A stretch of 23,118 nt of DNA, taken from Coptodactyla brooksi (taxonomy: Eukaryota; Arthropoda; Insecta; Coleoptera; Scarabaeidae). A program made the position numbers and the translations under genes. The notes below the pieces were generated by a model. The model worked only from the letters and a program-made list of their open reading frames with translations. It had not been told where the DNA came from and ran no database searches. Shown here in pieces: positions 1 to 10,190 of the stretch. Positions within the stretch are counted from its first letter, which is position 1. Each line of letters opens with the position of its first letter. The stretch covers positions 1 to 23,118 of the forward strand of contig JAWQRM010000403.1 of assembly GCA_033557675.1 (NCBI GenBank), written 5' to 3'.

Positions 1-169
1 GATTAATATTAATCGTTATATCGTCAGAACCATTTTTATGGTAGTTCTCTAAAGCAGTTATTTGCTAGAGTTATCATACAGATCATACAGTTTTTGACTT
101 AACGGATTTCCATTTCTTCGCTTTTCTTCGTTAAATGAGCAATGAAGCTATTGCAAACTTGCAACATTG

Positions 170-270
170 GCCTAAGTCACAGGGTATCGTTAAACGGTTT
201 AAGATCTTCAGGTGAGTTTTTGCTTAATCTTGTGTCCTTCGTTGGGCTGGAAAGGGTATTTTTGGTGTAA
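170..270 (+). repeat. Family A repeat, partial copy D (3' portion)
   Basis: This stretch shares the 3' part of family A: a TCGTTAAACGGTTTAAGATC block, then CAGGTGAGTTT, then TTGTGTCCTTCG. It matches 540-605 and 1620-1685 with a few substitutions. It continues into GGGCTGGAAAGGGTATTTTT, which the other + strand copies lack but which the minus-strand copy at 10122-10186 shares. The CAGGTGAGTTT segment is a good 5' splice consensus. Non-coding by appearance; the element type is unknown. Confidence 0.75.
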
Positions 271-287
271 GGGCTACTTCTTTTTGG

Positions 288-612
288 TGTAATTAGCAGA
301 ATTTTCTCATTTTCCTACTTTTCCATACCTTGCAGTATAATAACCTTCTAATTTCCTTTCAATTATCATCTACTCTTAAATATTGCGCTGTTTTGATGAT
401 CAACCCTTATATCTCTTTTGGACTCACCCGTCTTCACTGTTGCGGGCCGGTGCCTGTTGCACTCTGTGCGGTCTGGGTGCTAACATCCTCCAAGGAAAAA
501 AGTCCTGTGTAGTGACTTTTTCTCAGTATCACTCTGAGTCATAGGCCATCGTTAAACCGTTTAAGATCTCCAGGTGAGTTTCCGTTTAATTTTGTGTCCT
601 TCGATATGAAAA
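288..612 (+). repeat. Family A repeat, longest copy (A)
   Basis: This is the most complete copy of family A. It begins with TTAGCAGAATTTTCTCATTT, shared with position 763. It then holds a GC-richer block (CACCCGTCTTCACTGTTGCG, GGTGCCTGTTGCACTCTGTG) shared with 887-940 and 1505-1560. It ends with AGTCCTGTGTAGTGA, the CGTTAAACCGTTTAAGATCT block and CAGGTGAGTTT. A TTTTTCTCAG acceptor-like site and the CAG|GTGAGT donor-like site enclose a 47-nt stretch in copies A and C alike. No transposase or reverse transcriptase is visible, so it could be a non-autonomous element. A 60-codon open frame here is not conserved in copies B and C and was not called. Confidence 0.8.
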
Positions 613-756
613 ATATATGATTTTGATTTTCAGCCATATTACAGATTTCCAATGGGCTCAAGTTGAAAACTAAATCCATGAATTCATCTGAAAGAATCTA
701 TTGGCGTGTCTACATGTCTACATCCAAGATTTTTATTTCATTGACTACTTTTTTGT

Positions 757-948
757 GTAATTAGCAGAATTTTCTCATTTTCCTACTTTTTCATACATTG
801 CAATACAATAACCTTGTAATTACCTTTCCATTATCATCTACTCTTAAATATTGTGATGCTCCACCCTTACGTCTCTTTTGAACTCACCCGTCTTCATTGT
901 TGCGGGCCGGTGCCTGTTGCACTCTGTGCTGTCTGGGTGCTGACATAT
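757..948 (+). repeat. Family A repeat, copy B (5' portion)
   Basis: This copy starts with the same TTAGCAGAATTTTCTCATTT segment as the copy at 293, offset by 470 bp. It runs through the CACCCGTCTTCATTGTTGCG block and stops after GGTGCTGACAT. Everything 3' of that point (the AGTCCTGTGT and CAGGTGAGTTT segments) is missing. The neighbouring copies A and B therefore look like a local duplication of one unit with a later 3' truncation. Confidence 0.78.
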
Positions 949-950
949 TT

Positions 951-1484
951 TTTTGTACTAGCTAAATAATTGAAATGCTATAAAGTTAGCCTTATAACCA
1001 AGTGTGTGCAATTCTTTAATGGGATTCCATACTTTTCGTGTGAATTAAGTTAGAAATACTATAAAGGTGATAAATTTGTCCCTAGTATTATGTACTATTT
1101 TCGGAAAGGCCCCATTATTCTTGCAGCCAATTTGTTATCATTCATCAACCTAATCAGGAGCAATAAAATGTTTACCCGGCTAGGAGGGGTAGAGATATCT
1201 TCCTGATTTATTTATCCCCGGAGAAGGGATGTTCCGTTATTACCCGATTGCAATTTATCTTTCGGAAATGAAGCCTGAAGCGATTACTCTCGCGGTGACT
1301 GCATTTATATTCGTCAAATATTTTTCGAGATCACTCCCGTCTCGGGTGGCCCTCGTAGATTGTTGCTAAAGGTCACGTACGGGAAGCTTTTAACGGTTAT
1401 TGCGGTAGATGGCGCTCCAAGGCGAAGGGGGTGGGGGTGAGGCCTCTGTTTCGTTCATTTCCGGAATAGAAAATTTAATTTCGG
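951..1484. other. Single-copy spacer, no gene seen
   Basis: No repeat match within the window and no convincing open frame. It contains AGATGGCGCT at 1407-1416, which fits the core of the insect CTCF binding motif (listed as a finding), and a G-rich run (GGGGGTGGGGGTG) shortly after it. Confidence 0.5.
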
Positions 1485-1695
1485 GCATACATCTCTTTTG
1501 AACTCACCCGTCTTCAGTGTTGCGGGCCGGTGCCTGTCGCACTCTGTGCGGTCGGGGTGCTGACATCCTCAAAGGGAAAAAGTCCTGTGTAGTGATTTTT
1601 TCTCAGTATTACCCTGAGTCATAGGCCATCGTTAAACCGTTTAAGATCTCCAGGTGAGTTTGTGTTTAATTTTGTGTCCTTTGATATTTTCTCGT
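1485..1695 (+). repeat. Family A repeat, copy C
   Basis: A close match to 411-605: the GC-rich block, AAAAAGTCCTGTGTAGTGA, TGAGTCATAGGCCATCGTTA and CAGGTGAGTTT occur in the same order with scattered substitutions. The 5' TTAGCAGAATTTTC segment of copies A and B is absent. The match ends near TTTTGTGTCCTTTGATA. Confidence 0.8.
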
Positions 1696-2777
1696 CAAGG
1701 ATCAACACCAGTATTATTAAGAATAGAATTCTCAGGTATTGATTATTTTAGACACTTGTAACCTTCTCTTAGACTTTCTCTAAACAATTGATTACTGGCT
1801 CTCAGCACGCGATCTGGTCTTCATTACCATTTGTAGTCGAAAAAACAGGATCGACTTAAGAGCACCAGCCCTCTTCGTGCTGTACGAGAAACACAACGAC
1901 TTTTAAGGTCTTCGTGTTCTTTCTTTTTCTTTTCGATAAAGGGTATTATCGTCCTTAACGATTCCAAGTCATGCGATCCCGAGTTTCACCTCAAATATTA
2001 TGAAAAATGCGACCGGCATTCGGTGAAATGCTAAGCTCTGTGAATTGCAATGAAATTCTCTCATCCACAAAAGCCATCCGAACGTCCTGACCATTGAAAA
2101 ATCCATTAGCTGAGCGACGAGATTCCGAGGAAACCGAGCCTGAAGCGCCAGAAGGGCCCGTTGTCTTGGATTTAATCTACCTTTTAACAACAAAACCCCA
2201 GGCCATAGATACAACGCCAGATAAGCGTCGTAAGGGCACGGGAGTTTTCCTTTTTCCCCACTTCGCGTTCCGTCTCTATCTCCCTCCCTTGTTTTCCTCT
2301 CTACCGGAAACTACAAGGATAATCGAATACCCGTTGAAGTTCCCCAGGATGGCATCGGTTAATTAAAGATAACGAGCTCCGTCGTAAAGAGGAACGGAAC
2401 AAAAATAATATTGGGTATCGAATAAAGCCCCACTTGGTACAAAGCAGGACCAGCAGGTAGCTGCTGGCAGGATGCAGTCGATACAAATTTAATCCGCGCC
2501 GGTTTTTGTTTGTTTTTATGTCCTGTTCCGTTTTTACTGTTTTTTTTTGCAGGACGTGCTCGTTAAAAGTTTGGAACATAGGGCCAATTTCGGGGGGCCA
2601 CGCGAGCAGGGCTTGTTTGTTGATTGGGTGGCAATATTTTCTATTTTGACAATTCTATTTATCGAATTATCGAGTTTTCGTGGCACTGCGAAACGAAGTT
2701 AGGTTGAAAATCAAATAATCTGACTGATACCCATTGAAGATCACGTGGTTTTTCTATTTGACATCCTGTCTCTTTCC
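1696..2777. other. Single-copy region, no gene seen
   Basis: Mixed-composition DNA. Short open frames occur on both strands (for example 2094-2366 + and 2301-2579 -), but they overlap each other, have no recognisable domain and lack flanking splice signals that I could identify. I see no RNA gene and no repeat match to the rest of the window. Confidence 0.45.
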
Positions 2778-2949
2778 TAATATTAATATTAATATATTAA
2801 TATTAATTATAATATAAGATATTAATATTAATATAATATTAATGTAATATTAATATAATATTAATGTATTAATATTATATTAATGTATTAATATAATATT
2901 AATGTATTAATATAATATTAATGTATTAATATTAATATAACATTAATAT
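2778..2949. repeat. AT-only minisatellite (TATTAATATAATATTAATG-like units)
   Basis: About 170 bp made almost only of A and T, built from TAATATTAATATTA and GTATTAATATAATATTAAT words. In the second half a unit of about 19 bp repeats several times in register, with G marking the unit boundaries. The sequence is strongly self-complementary (ATTAAT and TAATATTA are palindromic), so it should be prone to slippage and cruciform formation. Confidence 0.9.
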
Positions 2950-3640
2950 CTTCTGGTATCTCCCACAGATTCTCTAGTGTTTAATTTTCTTTTATTATCG
3001 ATAACTGCCAATTTTCCAGGACCCCCTCGAAATTTTGTTTTCGTACAAGCCCCCATTATTAAAAGCGCATAACATTCGTCATCCCTACGTGTCCCCTAGG
3101 GGCCAATACGCGTTAGCATTTCTCTCGCCGTAAATTCAGTTTACCGCCATTCGGTATGGACGGGGTCAAAACAGGAATGTACAAGCCGCACGACGGGAAA
3201 ACCTTTATTGAACACGTGTGATCGCGTAAAACGATAACCGAGAGACGCCTAACGTCCTCCCCCGGGGGATATCAATTTACTGTCCGATTATACGGGACCT
3301 TGGCCGGCAGGAATCGTGCTCTAATACAGCGGTCGTCCAACGAAAATGCTACCGTAATAACAGCACGATCTATCAAAGTCCCATCGATCCCCGGATGGAT
3401 AACAAAAGGACGTGGGTTTTCCGCCGCTGTCTTGTCTTTTTTTTTTCGTTTCTTTCTGTTCCGTTTCGCTGTATCGGTTTACAGCACTATACGAAGCATT
3501 ATTTCGTTAACGTATACTGGCGATTCTTTTCCAAATGACAGAACGGGCATTTTTCATCAATTGTTCTGTTGGAAAAGAGAAATCAATCGAAATTCGGTTC
3601 AAAATTAAAACGAATTTTTCTTCTGTCGTATACATCCTAT
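2950..3640. other. Single-copy region, no gene seen
   Basis: No repeat match within the window. The 102-codon open frame at 3300-3608 has no recognisable domain; it is Phe- and Arg-rich because it reads through a T tract near 3430, so I do not call it. Confidence 0.45.
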
Positions 3641-3649
3641 GTATAAAAA

Positions 3650-4210
3650 TATCAATATTAATTACTTATAATATAATCAAGTTACAGCTGACACAGCACC
3701 GCAAGCCAACGAGGCTCAAGACTTTGCTAGACATCTTCTTCTAGTCTTCCAAGATAATTTGCTGTAGCTTTCTTTTGATTCTATATGCTCCACGATTTGC
3801 TTCTTTTCCTTGCTTTCTTAAAACATTAACCTGGCATTTTGAAAAACACTAATTCCTGTGAGAATTAGTGTTTTTGCGAGTTTTATTTAGCAATTTACTT
3901 ATTTCCTTAAATAATAAAATTGTTTAAGATGTACTTTTTTTTGAATTCTTCACAATTTGAAAGTATTTTAGAATATACAAGGTGTTTGATTTACTCTAAA
4001 AACAACTTCAGGTTTTTAAGTGGAACACCCTGTATGTTATTGTATTTTTAAGTTCTTATAAAAAAGTGGTATTTAAAATTAAATCACTGAGCTGTTTTAT
4101 TTAAAAATCATCAAGTTAATAATAATATAGCCAAGTTACAGCTGACATAGCACTGCAAGCCAATGAGGCTCACCACTTTGGCTTGGTGAGCCAAAGGGAT
4201 TTGGTTTGCA
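3650..4210 (+). repeat. Family B complex repeat, left block (+ orientation, two partial units)
   Basis: Two head-to-tail partial units. The first (about 3660-3945) carries CAAGTTACAGCTGACACAGC, GCAAGCCAACGAGGCTC, ACATTAACCTGGCATTTTGA, CCTGTGAGAA and ATTGTTTAAGATGTAC. The second (about 3946-4210) carries GAATTCTTCACAATTTGAAA, TGGAACACCCTGTATGTTA, GTGGTATTTAAAATTAAAT and again CAGCTGACATAGCACTGCAA. The same segments recur in the same order at 6880-9310 and, inverted, at 5195-5815. The ACACCCTGTAT word is familiar from the ends of many insect DNA transposons, but here it lies inside the unit. No coding capacity is seen. Confidence 0.85.
3842..3875. repeat. Perfect 14-bp hairpin inside a family B copy
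   Basis: Left arm AAAAACACTAATTC (3842-3855), 6-nt loop CTGTGA, right arm GAATTAGTGTTTTT (3862-3875), with no mismatch. At the equivalent place the other family B copies (near 8150, 8525 and 9245) read differently and are not perfect palindromes, for example GGCTCATTCCTGTGAGACAT. The perfection is therefore specific to this copy. Confidence 0.9.
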
Positions 4211-5190
4211 AATAGAATTAGTTTTAACTTTGTTTAATAATTTCTGTAGATTTCGCAAACTTTTACGTGCATTTATATTTCACACTTTCATTCCGCTAGG
4301 TGGCGTTGCAAACAACGTGAAAGTGGCCTGTGCAGAGCTTTGCAGACACACCAAAGGTTATTCTCATAAATTAAGTCTCTGCGGTGAGACAAAACCCTGT
4401 GCGTTCCTTTTTGACCCAGCGCGAGAACAGATTTATGATTTCAATTTAGACTTTTCGCTTGCTTGTTTTCCCGTTTTTTCTCCACCACCCGCGTTGTTTT
4501 GCGGCTTGATTCGGAATTGATTTATAAATCAAATCGAGGTCTTTCAATTATACAAACCGCCGTTGCCACTTGGGCGATTTAATCTCGAATTTTTCCGATA
4601 GAATCGGCCAGGGAATTCGACTCTGTACGTTTTCGTTAGCTTTTTCACTTCTGCGCAATTTTCCCCAACAAATATTGGCACTGAACTTTAATTAGCAACG
4701 AGATGGCCGACCCGGGTAATTGAAGCTCACTTTCGCAACTGCTAATGCAGATGGAAGTCCCTCCCAGGGTGAATTTCATAGTTCGGAATTTGTTTTTAAT
4801 ACAAACAGAACCGCCCTGGTGATCTTAGTGCCATCTCCTTAGCTCTCGACTTCATAAACACCCGCTATCATTCGTATTTATTACTTTGGGGGGCTTCTAA
4901 TTAAACTTAATCTGTTTTCCCAGAAAAGGGGTTCGTAATCATTCACATTAAGCCGGTGTTATTCGTTTGTTCAAGCTGAATTTGTGAGCTTACGCAAACA
5001 GACCGAACTTGCGCGATGTACACTTCTGTTTAAAGAGAGGCAAACGTTTGCGAGATTCGACTTAAAAGTTAATTTAAATATTCATAAATGCCGACAACAC
5101 TTGTAATTACAAACTGAAACTGATTAAGGTTTTCTTTTATGATTTACGTACCCCTGGTAGTTTACTTTTGAATGTTGCACAACTTATCAA
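4211..5190. other. Single-copy region between family B blocks, no gene seen
   Basis: Moderately AT-rich and without repeat matches in the window. The open frame at 4206-4520 (104 codons) starts inside the edge of family B, has no recognisable domain and no flanking splice sites of note, so I do not call it. TAGGTGGCGTTG near 4297 resembles a CTCF-type core. Confidence 0.4.
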
Positions 5191-5194
5191 GGAG

Positions 5195-5815
5195 CTATTT
5201 TCAAAATGTCAGGTTAATATTTTAAAAACGCAAGGTGAAGAATCAAACCGTGAAGCAAATAGGATCAAAAGAAAGCTACAGTAGATGTTTAGCAAAGCTG
5301 TGGGCGTCATTGGCTTGCAGTGCTGTCTCAGTGGTGCCTTAATTGTATTATGTATTATTATATTTTATAAAATAACAAAAGTACAACACCTTAAACAATC
5401 TTGTTACTTAAGAAAAAAAAACTAAATTGCTAAGTAAATTAAAAGACTTAAACAATTAATATTGACATGTCTCACAGGAATGAGCTTTTTTCAAAATGTC
5501 AGGTTAATGGTTTAAAAAAACAAGATGAAGCAGCAAACCGTGAAGCAAATAAGATCAAAGGAAAGCTACAGCAAATCCTCTTGGCAGACTAGAAGAGGAT
5601 GTACCTTGATTATATTATTGTTCACTTGCAATAATTTAATTTTAAACACCACTTTCTCACAAGAACTTGAAAAATACAATAATATACAGGGTGTTCCATT
5701 TAAAAATCTGAAGTTGGATAGTTTTTAGAGTAAACCAAATACATTGTACATACTAAAATAGTTTGGAATTGTGAAGAATTCGATGTACTGCAACTTTTAT
5801 TTCAAACATTAAAAT
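5195..5815 (-). repeat. Family B complex repeat, inverted block (two units)
   Basis: Two consecutive units in reverse orientation, each recognisable by TTTTCAAAATGTCAGGTTAA (about 5200 and 5492), CAAACCGTGAAGCAAATA (about 5243 and 5537) and GAAAGCTACAG. The second unit continues into ACAGGGTGTTCCATTTAAAA (near 5688) and GGAATTGTGAAGAATTCGAT (near 5763), the reverse complement of the 5' part of the + copies. A short open frame at 5525-5728 is only a read-through of this repeat. Confidence 0.85.
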
Positions 5816-5887
5816 TAAATATGTAACTGTATTAAGCTAGGTTCTCCAGACTATACATTAAGTTTTTCATCAAATCGTTTGTTCCAG

Positions 5888-5970
5888 GTTCAGTATACCA
5901 CGAGATATGAGGCGAAGCTGTTAAAACTGGATCGCATCCAGCCAATCACAGTGGCTTCGAAAGCATTTCG
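5888..5970 (+). CDS. Candidate internal coding exon 1 (unidentified protein)
   Basis: An 83-nt stretch bounded by TTTGTTCCAG| and |GTAAGTTC, close to insect splice-site consensus. Only one frame is open through it; the other two hit TAA or TGA. From the first base it reads 27 codons including KLLKLDRIQPITVASKAF, then ends with two bases (CG) of a split Arg codon. A second AG six bases in (GTTCAG|) would give an in-frame acceptor two codons shorter. It lies in single-copy DNA between inverted and direct family B repeats, 10 kb upstream of a phase-compatible exon on the same strand. I recognise no domain or family. It could be a chance open segment between fortuitous splice-like sites; a transcript or a conserved homologue would decide. 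Confidence 0.4.
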
Positions 5971-5976
5971 GTAAGT

Positions 5977-6775
5977 TCACAAGAGGAATTTGACATTTCT
6001 TATAAATTTTGACACATCTTGTCAATTTTGACAATTCTTTAGCCTGTTTTATAGATTGGTAGCCTACAAGAATGCCAGAACAATTAATCCTTAGTCAGTT
6101 TCGACAGTAAAATTTTCCCGACTGTAAATTTCCTTGAGTCAATAGTGCTGATTGCAACCTGAGGTCGATAAACAGTGTGTTAGACTTCGCCTATTCATTC
6201 CCGTAAGCGAACGTTCTACTTAACAGTTAAAGCGTACGCCCCCAAATTGTTTACTTTAGCACGATAACGCTTTGGGCGGTCCTCATTACATAACCATACG
6301 TATGTGCTCCGGCTTGTTCTGTTAGGAAACTTTCTTAATATCCGGCCAAACTCCGCACAATTGTCCACTGTAATCGCAAGGCCTTTCTATCTAAACTATA
6401 AAATCTCGCTGCGGTGGCCGCGTAAATTATACCCACGTGAAAGGTGGGTTTAATTAAATTAGAACACCTTTTTTCCTCCCTGGCAGAGCCGAAAGATTAA
6501 AATAAATTTTAGAGGGAGTAGAAGGGGGGTTGGCAGGTTATTAAACTGATATAACGTTACTACGATATGCACTTAGCAAGATTTGAATAATTCGCGAAGT
6601 GTCAGAGCGTGGGAAGATTAACGAATTAACTTTTCATAATTCGGTTTGCTTCCAAGAGATGAAATCCCTTTGAACAACTCTCCTAAAACGCAAGAAATAC
6701 CCCTCTTTGAGTTAAGCTTGATTATTCGTGACTAAGAAAGCTCGCGTGTGATGCAGACTTGTCTACTTATAGCTA
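5977..6775. other. Single-copy (intronic?) region, no gene seen
   Basis: It follows the candidate exon's GTAAGT. No repeat match and no long open frame in either direction. If the exon model is right, this is the 5' part of the 10-kb intron. Confidence 0.4.
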
Positions 6776-6779
6776 AATA

Positions 6780-9310
6780 AATAATTTTTATTCTTTAAGG
6801 CCTACAGCTATTCAGGTTTCTTCAATAAACATACGCATACAATTTTTCCTTTCAAGAAAAACTTTGAGAATGTTAACAGTTTAGTTCATATTTCTAATGA
6901 ACATAGTCACAGATTTTTAAATAGAACACCCTGTATATTATTGTATTTTTTAAGTTTTTATAAGAAAGTGGTATTTAAAATTAAAATATTGGGCTGTCCT
7001 ATTTAAAAACATCAAGTTAATAATACATAATATAATCAAGTTACAACTGACATAGCACTGCAAGCCAATGAGGCCCACAGCTTTGCTAGATATCTTCTTT
7101 TAGTTTGCCAGGAGGATTTGGTTTGCTTTCTCTTAAGTAATAAGATTGTTTAAGATGTTGTATTTTTGTTACAAGTATTTCAAATGTTTCAAATACAAGT
7201 TACAGTGCATCGAATTCTTCACAATTCCAAACTATTTTAGAATGTGCAATGTGTTTGGTTTACCCTAAAAACTATCCAACTTCAGATTTTTAAATGGAAC
7301 ACCCTTCATGTTATTGTATTTTTTAAGTTCTTGTAATAAAGTGGTATTTAAAATTAAATTACTGCAAGTTAATAATAATATAATCAAGGTACAGCTGACA
7401 CAGCGCTGCAAGCCAATGAGGCCCACGTAAGTAACAAGATTGTTTAAGGTGTACTTTTGTTATTTTATTAAGCGTAATACAGTTATTTAGTTTTCTCCAA
7501 TAAACATAACGTTCATGATTATTATGGAACAATTCTTCTTTTAAGGAAAAAAATCTAACGATGTAAACAGTTTAGTTAATATTTCTAATTTAGCTCAGTT
7601 GAAAGGTTATTTCTTAGCAAAACTGATTTTCAGTGCCAAATTTGATGGCTATTCCAAACATGGTATTAGAATTATTGGAAATTGTTATAATGAATGCAAC
7701 TTCAACATAAACTCTGTTCAGTTTTATGGTTTTTTAAGACACTAAGCTGATATTTTGAAAAATATCAAAATCATTATTAAATTATTTTCTTTTATTTAGC
7801 AATCTAGTTCTTTTCTTAAGTAATAAGATTGTTTAAGATGCACTTCTGTTATCTTATAAAGTGTAACAGATCTGTTTAGTTTTCTTCAATAAACATAACC
7901 TGTATGTTTGTCTGGGGATCAAAGCTTCATCAAAGACTGAGCTAATTCCTTTTTGCCCACAAACAGAATTACCTCAGTTGAGAAAGGTTATCTCTTAACA
8001 GAAGCAAGGAAATTGATTTTCTATAACATGTTCGGTGGTTACTCCAAATATGATATTAGAATTATTAGAAATTGTTCTAATAAATTCAACTTTAACAAAA
8101 ATTCTATTCAGTTTTATGGTTTTTTAAAACACTAACCTGACATTTTGAAAACGGCTCATTCCTGTGAGACATGTCAATATTAATTGTTTAGCCCTTTTAA
8201 TTTATTTAGCAATTTAGTTGTTTTCTTTGGTAACAAGATTGTTTAAGATGTACTTTTGTTATTTTATTAAGTGTAATTAAGTGTATTATGAAACAATTCC
8301 TCCTTCAAGAAAAAAACTGAGGATGTAAACAGTTTAGTTAATATTTCAAATTTAGCTTAGTTGAAAGGTTACTTGTTAGCAAAATTCATGATTTTGAATG
8401 CTATGTTTGGAGGCTACTCCAAACATAATATTAGAACTATTAGAAATTATTATAATAAATGCAACTTTAACATAAATTCTATTCAGTTTTCAAGCTTTTG
8501 GAATCACTAACCTGACATATTGAAAAAGGTTGATTCCTGTGAGAAATATCAATATTAACTATTTAGATCTATTATTTTATTTAGTAAATTTACTTCTTTT
8601 CTTAAACAATAAGATTGTTTAACATGTTGTACTTTTGTTATTTAATAAAATGTAGTTCAACTGTGTAGTTTCCTTGCATAAATATAACATTTTTATTATC
8701 AAATAATTTTTCCTTTAAAATCTAAGCTAAATCTTTTTGGACCGCAAAGAAAATTAGCTCTGCTGCAAGATTATCTCTTAGCATGTTTGGAGGCTACTCC
8801 AAATATGATGTTAGAATTATTAGAAAATCCTATTCAGTTTTTAACTCTTACTGTTCTTGTTAGAAAGAAATGTTTGAAATTAAAGTTGCAGTACATTGAA
8901 TTCTTCACAATTTGAAACTATTTTAGAATGTAGAAGAATGTTTTGTTTACTCTAAAAACCACCCGACTTCAGATTTTTAAATGGAACACCCTGTATATTA
9001 TTGTATTTTTTAAGTTTTTATAAGAAAGTGATACTTAAAATTAAATTATTGGGCTGTTCTGTTTAAAAACATCAAATTAATAATACATAATATAATTAAG
9101 TTACAACTGACATAGCACTGCAAGCCAATGGGGCCCAGGGCTTTGCTAGATATCTTCTTCTAGTCTGCCAAGAGGATTTGCTGTAGCTTTCTTCCTTCAC
9201 GGTTTGCTTTCTCTTCTTGCTTTTTAAAGCATTAACTTGACATTTTGGAAAAGGATCATTCCTGTGAGAAATGTCAATATTATTTGTTTAGTTCCTTTAA
9301 TTTATTTAGC
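6780..9310 (+). repeat. Family B complex repeat, right block: nested and tandem array
   Basis: At least five partial units in + orientation. The segment AAGATTGTTTAAG recurs near 7142, 7437, 7827, 8237 and 8613. A segment containing GGCTACTCCAAACATAATATTAGAA or a close variant, followed by AACTTTAACATAAATTC, recurs near 7650, 8040, 8410 and 8790. The segment TTTTTAAATGGAACACCC recurs near 6915, 7290 and 8975. CTGACATAGCACTGCAAGCC recurs near 7048, 7395 and 9107. Units differ by internal deletions, so spacings vary from roughly 290 to 410 bp. No open frame persists across copies. It looks like an expanded non-autonomous element or a complex satellite. Confidence 0.85.
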
Positions 9311-10118
9311 AACTCAGTTCTTATATTGCAACTCCAGAACTTTAGAAGGAAATGTGTAGATTTTAATGGTTGACATAATAATACGGAATACACTGCAGCA
9401 AAGTATCAAGCAGTAGAGTATTTTGTATTTTCTACACATCCCAGGTACCTTATTCCTAGTTTCAGAAGGTACCTTTATTCCCTGCCCCTTTAAAGCCACA
9501 CAGAATGCTTGCGTCGTCCCGGAACAGGGCATACACACTGCAGTAAGTTGCTTTGCGACAATCTCTCGTTTATAGTTCACCAAACCGCCGCTCTTGACGT
9601 CGCCAGACGGCGCTGTAAACAGTTCAACATGGCCCGCCGCGCTCATTCGGCTTGATGGTGGCCATTGTAAACGCAATCGAGTGTGCCCGACATAGTAATG
9701 TTGGAGTTTTCGCCCGAAACAAAAAACGAAAAACGTTTCGATCTTAACAAAGTAAGAACATATCCGATATGCTTCGAGTTCAGATTTCGGAATATATATA
9801 TATATATATATATATCTTATTTTTATTTTTCTAATAAAAACTTCCTGGCGCCCTAGCAAACCATCCCTTAATTTTATTAGAAACGTAGTAGTTAGGAGTG
9901 CCGCGATATTTCCAGGCCTACCCGCAACAGTGGAGAAGGGTTGGGTTTCTAATAAAATTCTAAGAATTTGCGAAAAATTTGAAATGCAAGAATGTGACAA
10001 CTAAAATCTTCTTCCGAAGGAAACAAGTACATATATTGACAACAACAACAGATAGTATTTACTGATACTTTTATTATATTAGTGATACAATAAAAATTGT
10101 ATTAGTAAAATCCGTTAA
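9311..10118. other. Mostly single-copy region with long but doubtful minus-strand open frame
   Basis: It contains the longest open frame of the window (9314-10000, minus, 228 codons). The frame includes a Tyr-Ile run where it crosses the (AT)n tract at 9791-9815, and it shows no recognisable domain, signal or splice evidence, so I treat it as chance. GACGGCGCTGTA near 9607 resembles a CTCF-type core. AATTTTATTAGAAAC (near 9868) and GTTTCTAATAAAATT (near 9947) form a 15-bp inverted repeat spaced by about 65 bp, and TGGCGCCC occurs at 9846. Confidence 0.45.
9791..9815. repeat. (AT)n microsatellite
   Basis: About 25 bp of uninterrupted AT dinucleotides. Confidence 0.95.
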
Positions 10119-10121
10119 CTC

Positions 10122-10186
10122 GAAAAATACCTTTTCCAGCCCCGCAAAGGACACAAAATTAAGCGGAAGTTCACCTAGAGATCTTA
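10122..10186 (-). repeat. Family A repeat, minus-strand copy E
   Basis: Read on the minus strand it gives TTAAGATCTCTAGGTGAACT, then CCGCTTAATTTTGTGTCCTT, then GGGCTGGAAAAGGTATTTTT. It matches copy D at 200-263, including the GGCTGGAAA extension, and the 3' end of copies A and C. The donor-like GGTGAGTT of the other copies is altered to GGTGAACT here. Confidence 0.75.
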
Positions 10187-10190
10187 AAGA

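Noticed and set aside
2778..8560. Repetitive structure considered as a CRISPR array
   Set aside because: Units are hundreds of bases long or AT-only, with no constant short repeat plus variable spacers, and the sequence is eukaryotic in character.
5688..9000. ACAGGGTGTTCC words considered as terminal inverted repeats of a DNA transposon
   Set aside because: They lie in the middle of family B units, with family sequence continuing on both sides, so they are not element ends here.
9314..10000. 228-codon minus-strand open frame, the longest in the window
   Set aside because: It crosses an (AT)n tract read as Tyr-Ile repeats, has no recognisable domain, begins and ends without supporting signals, and its right end lies in a region with inverted-repeat structure.
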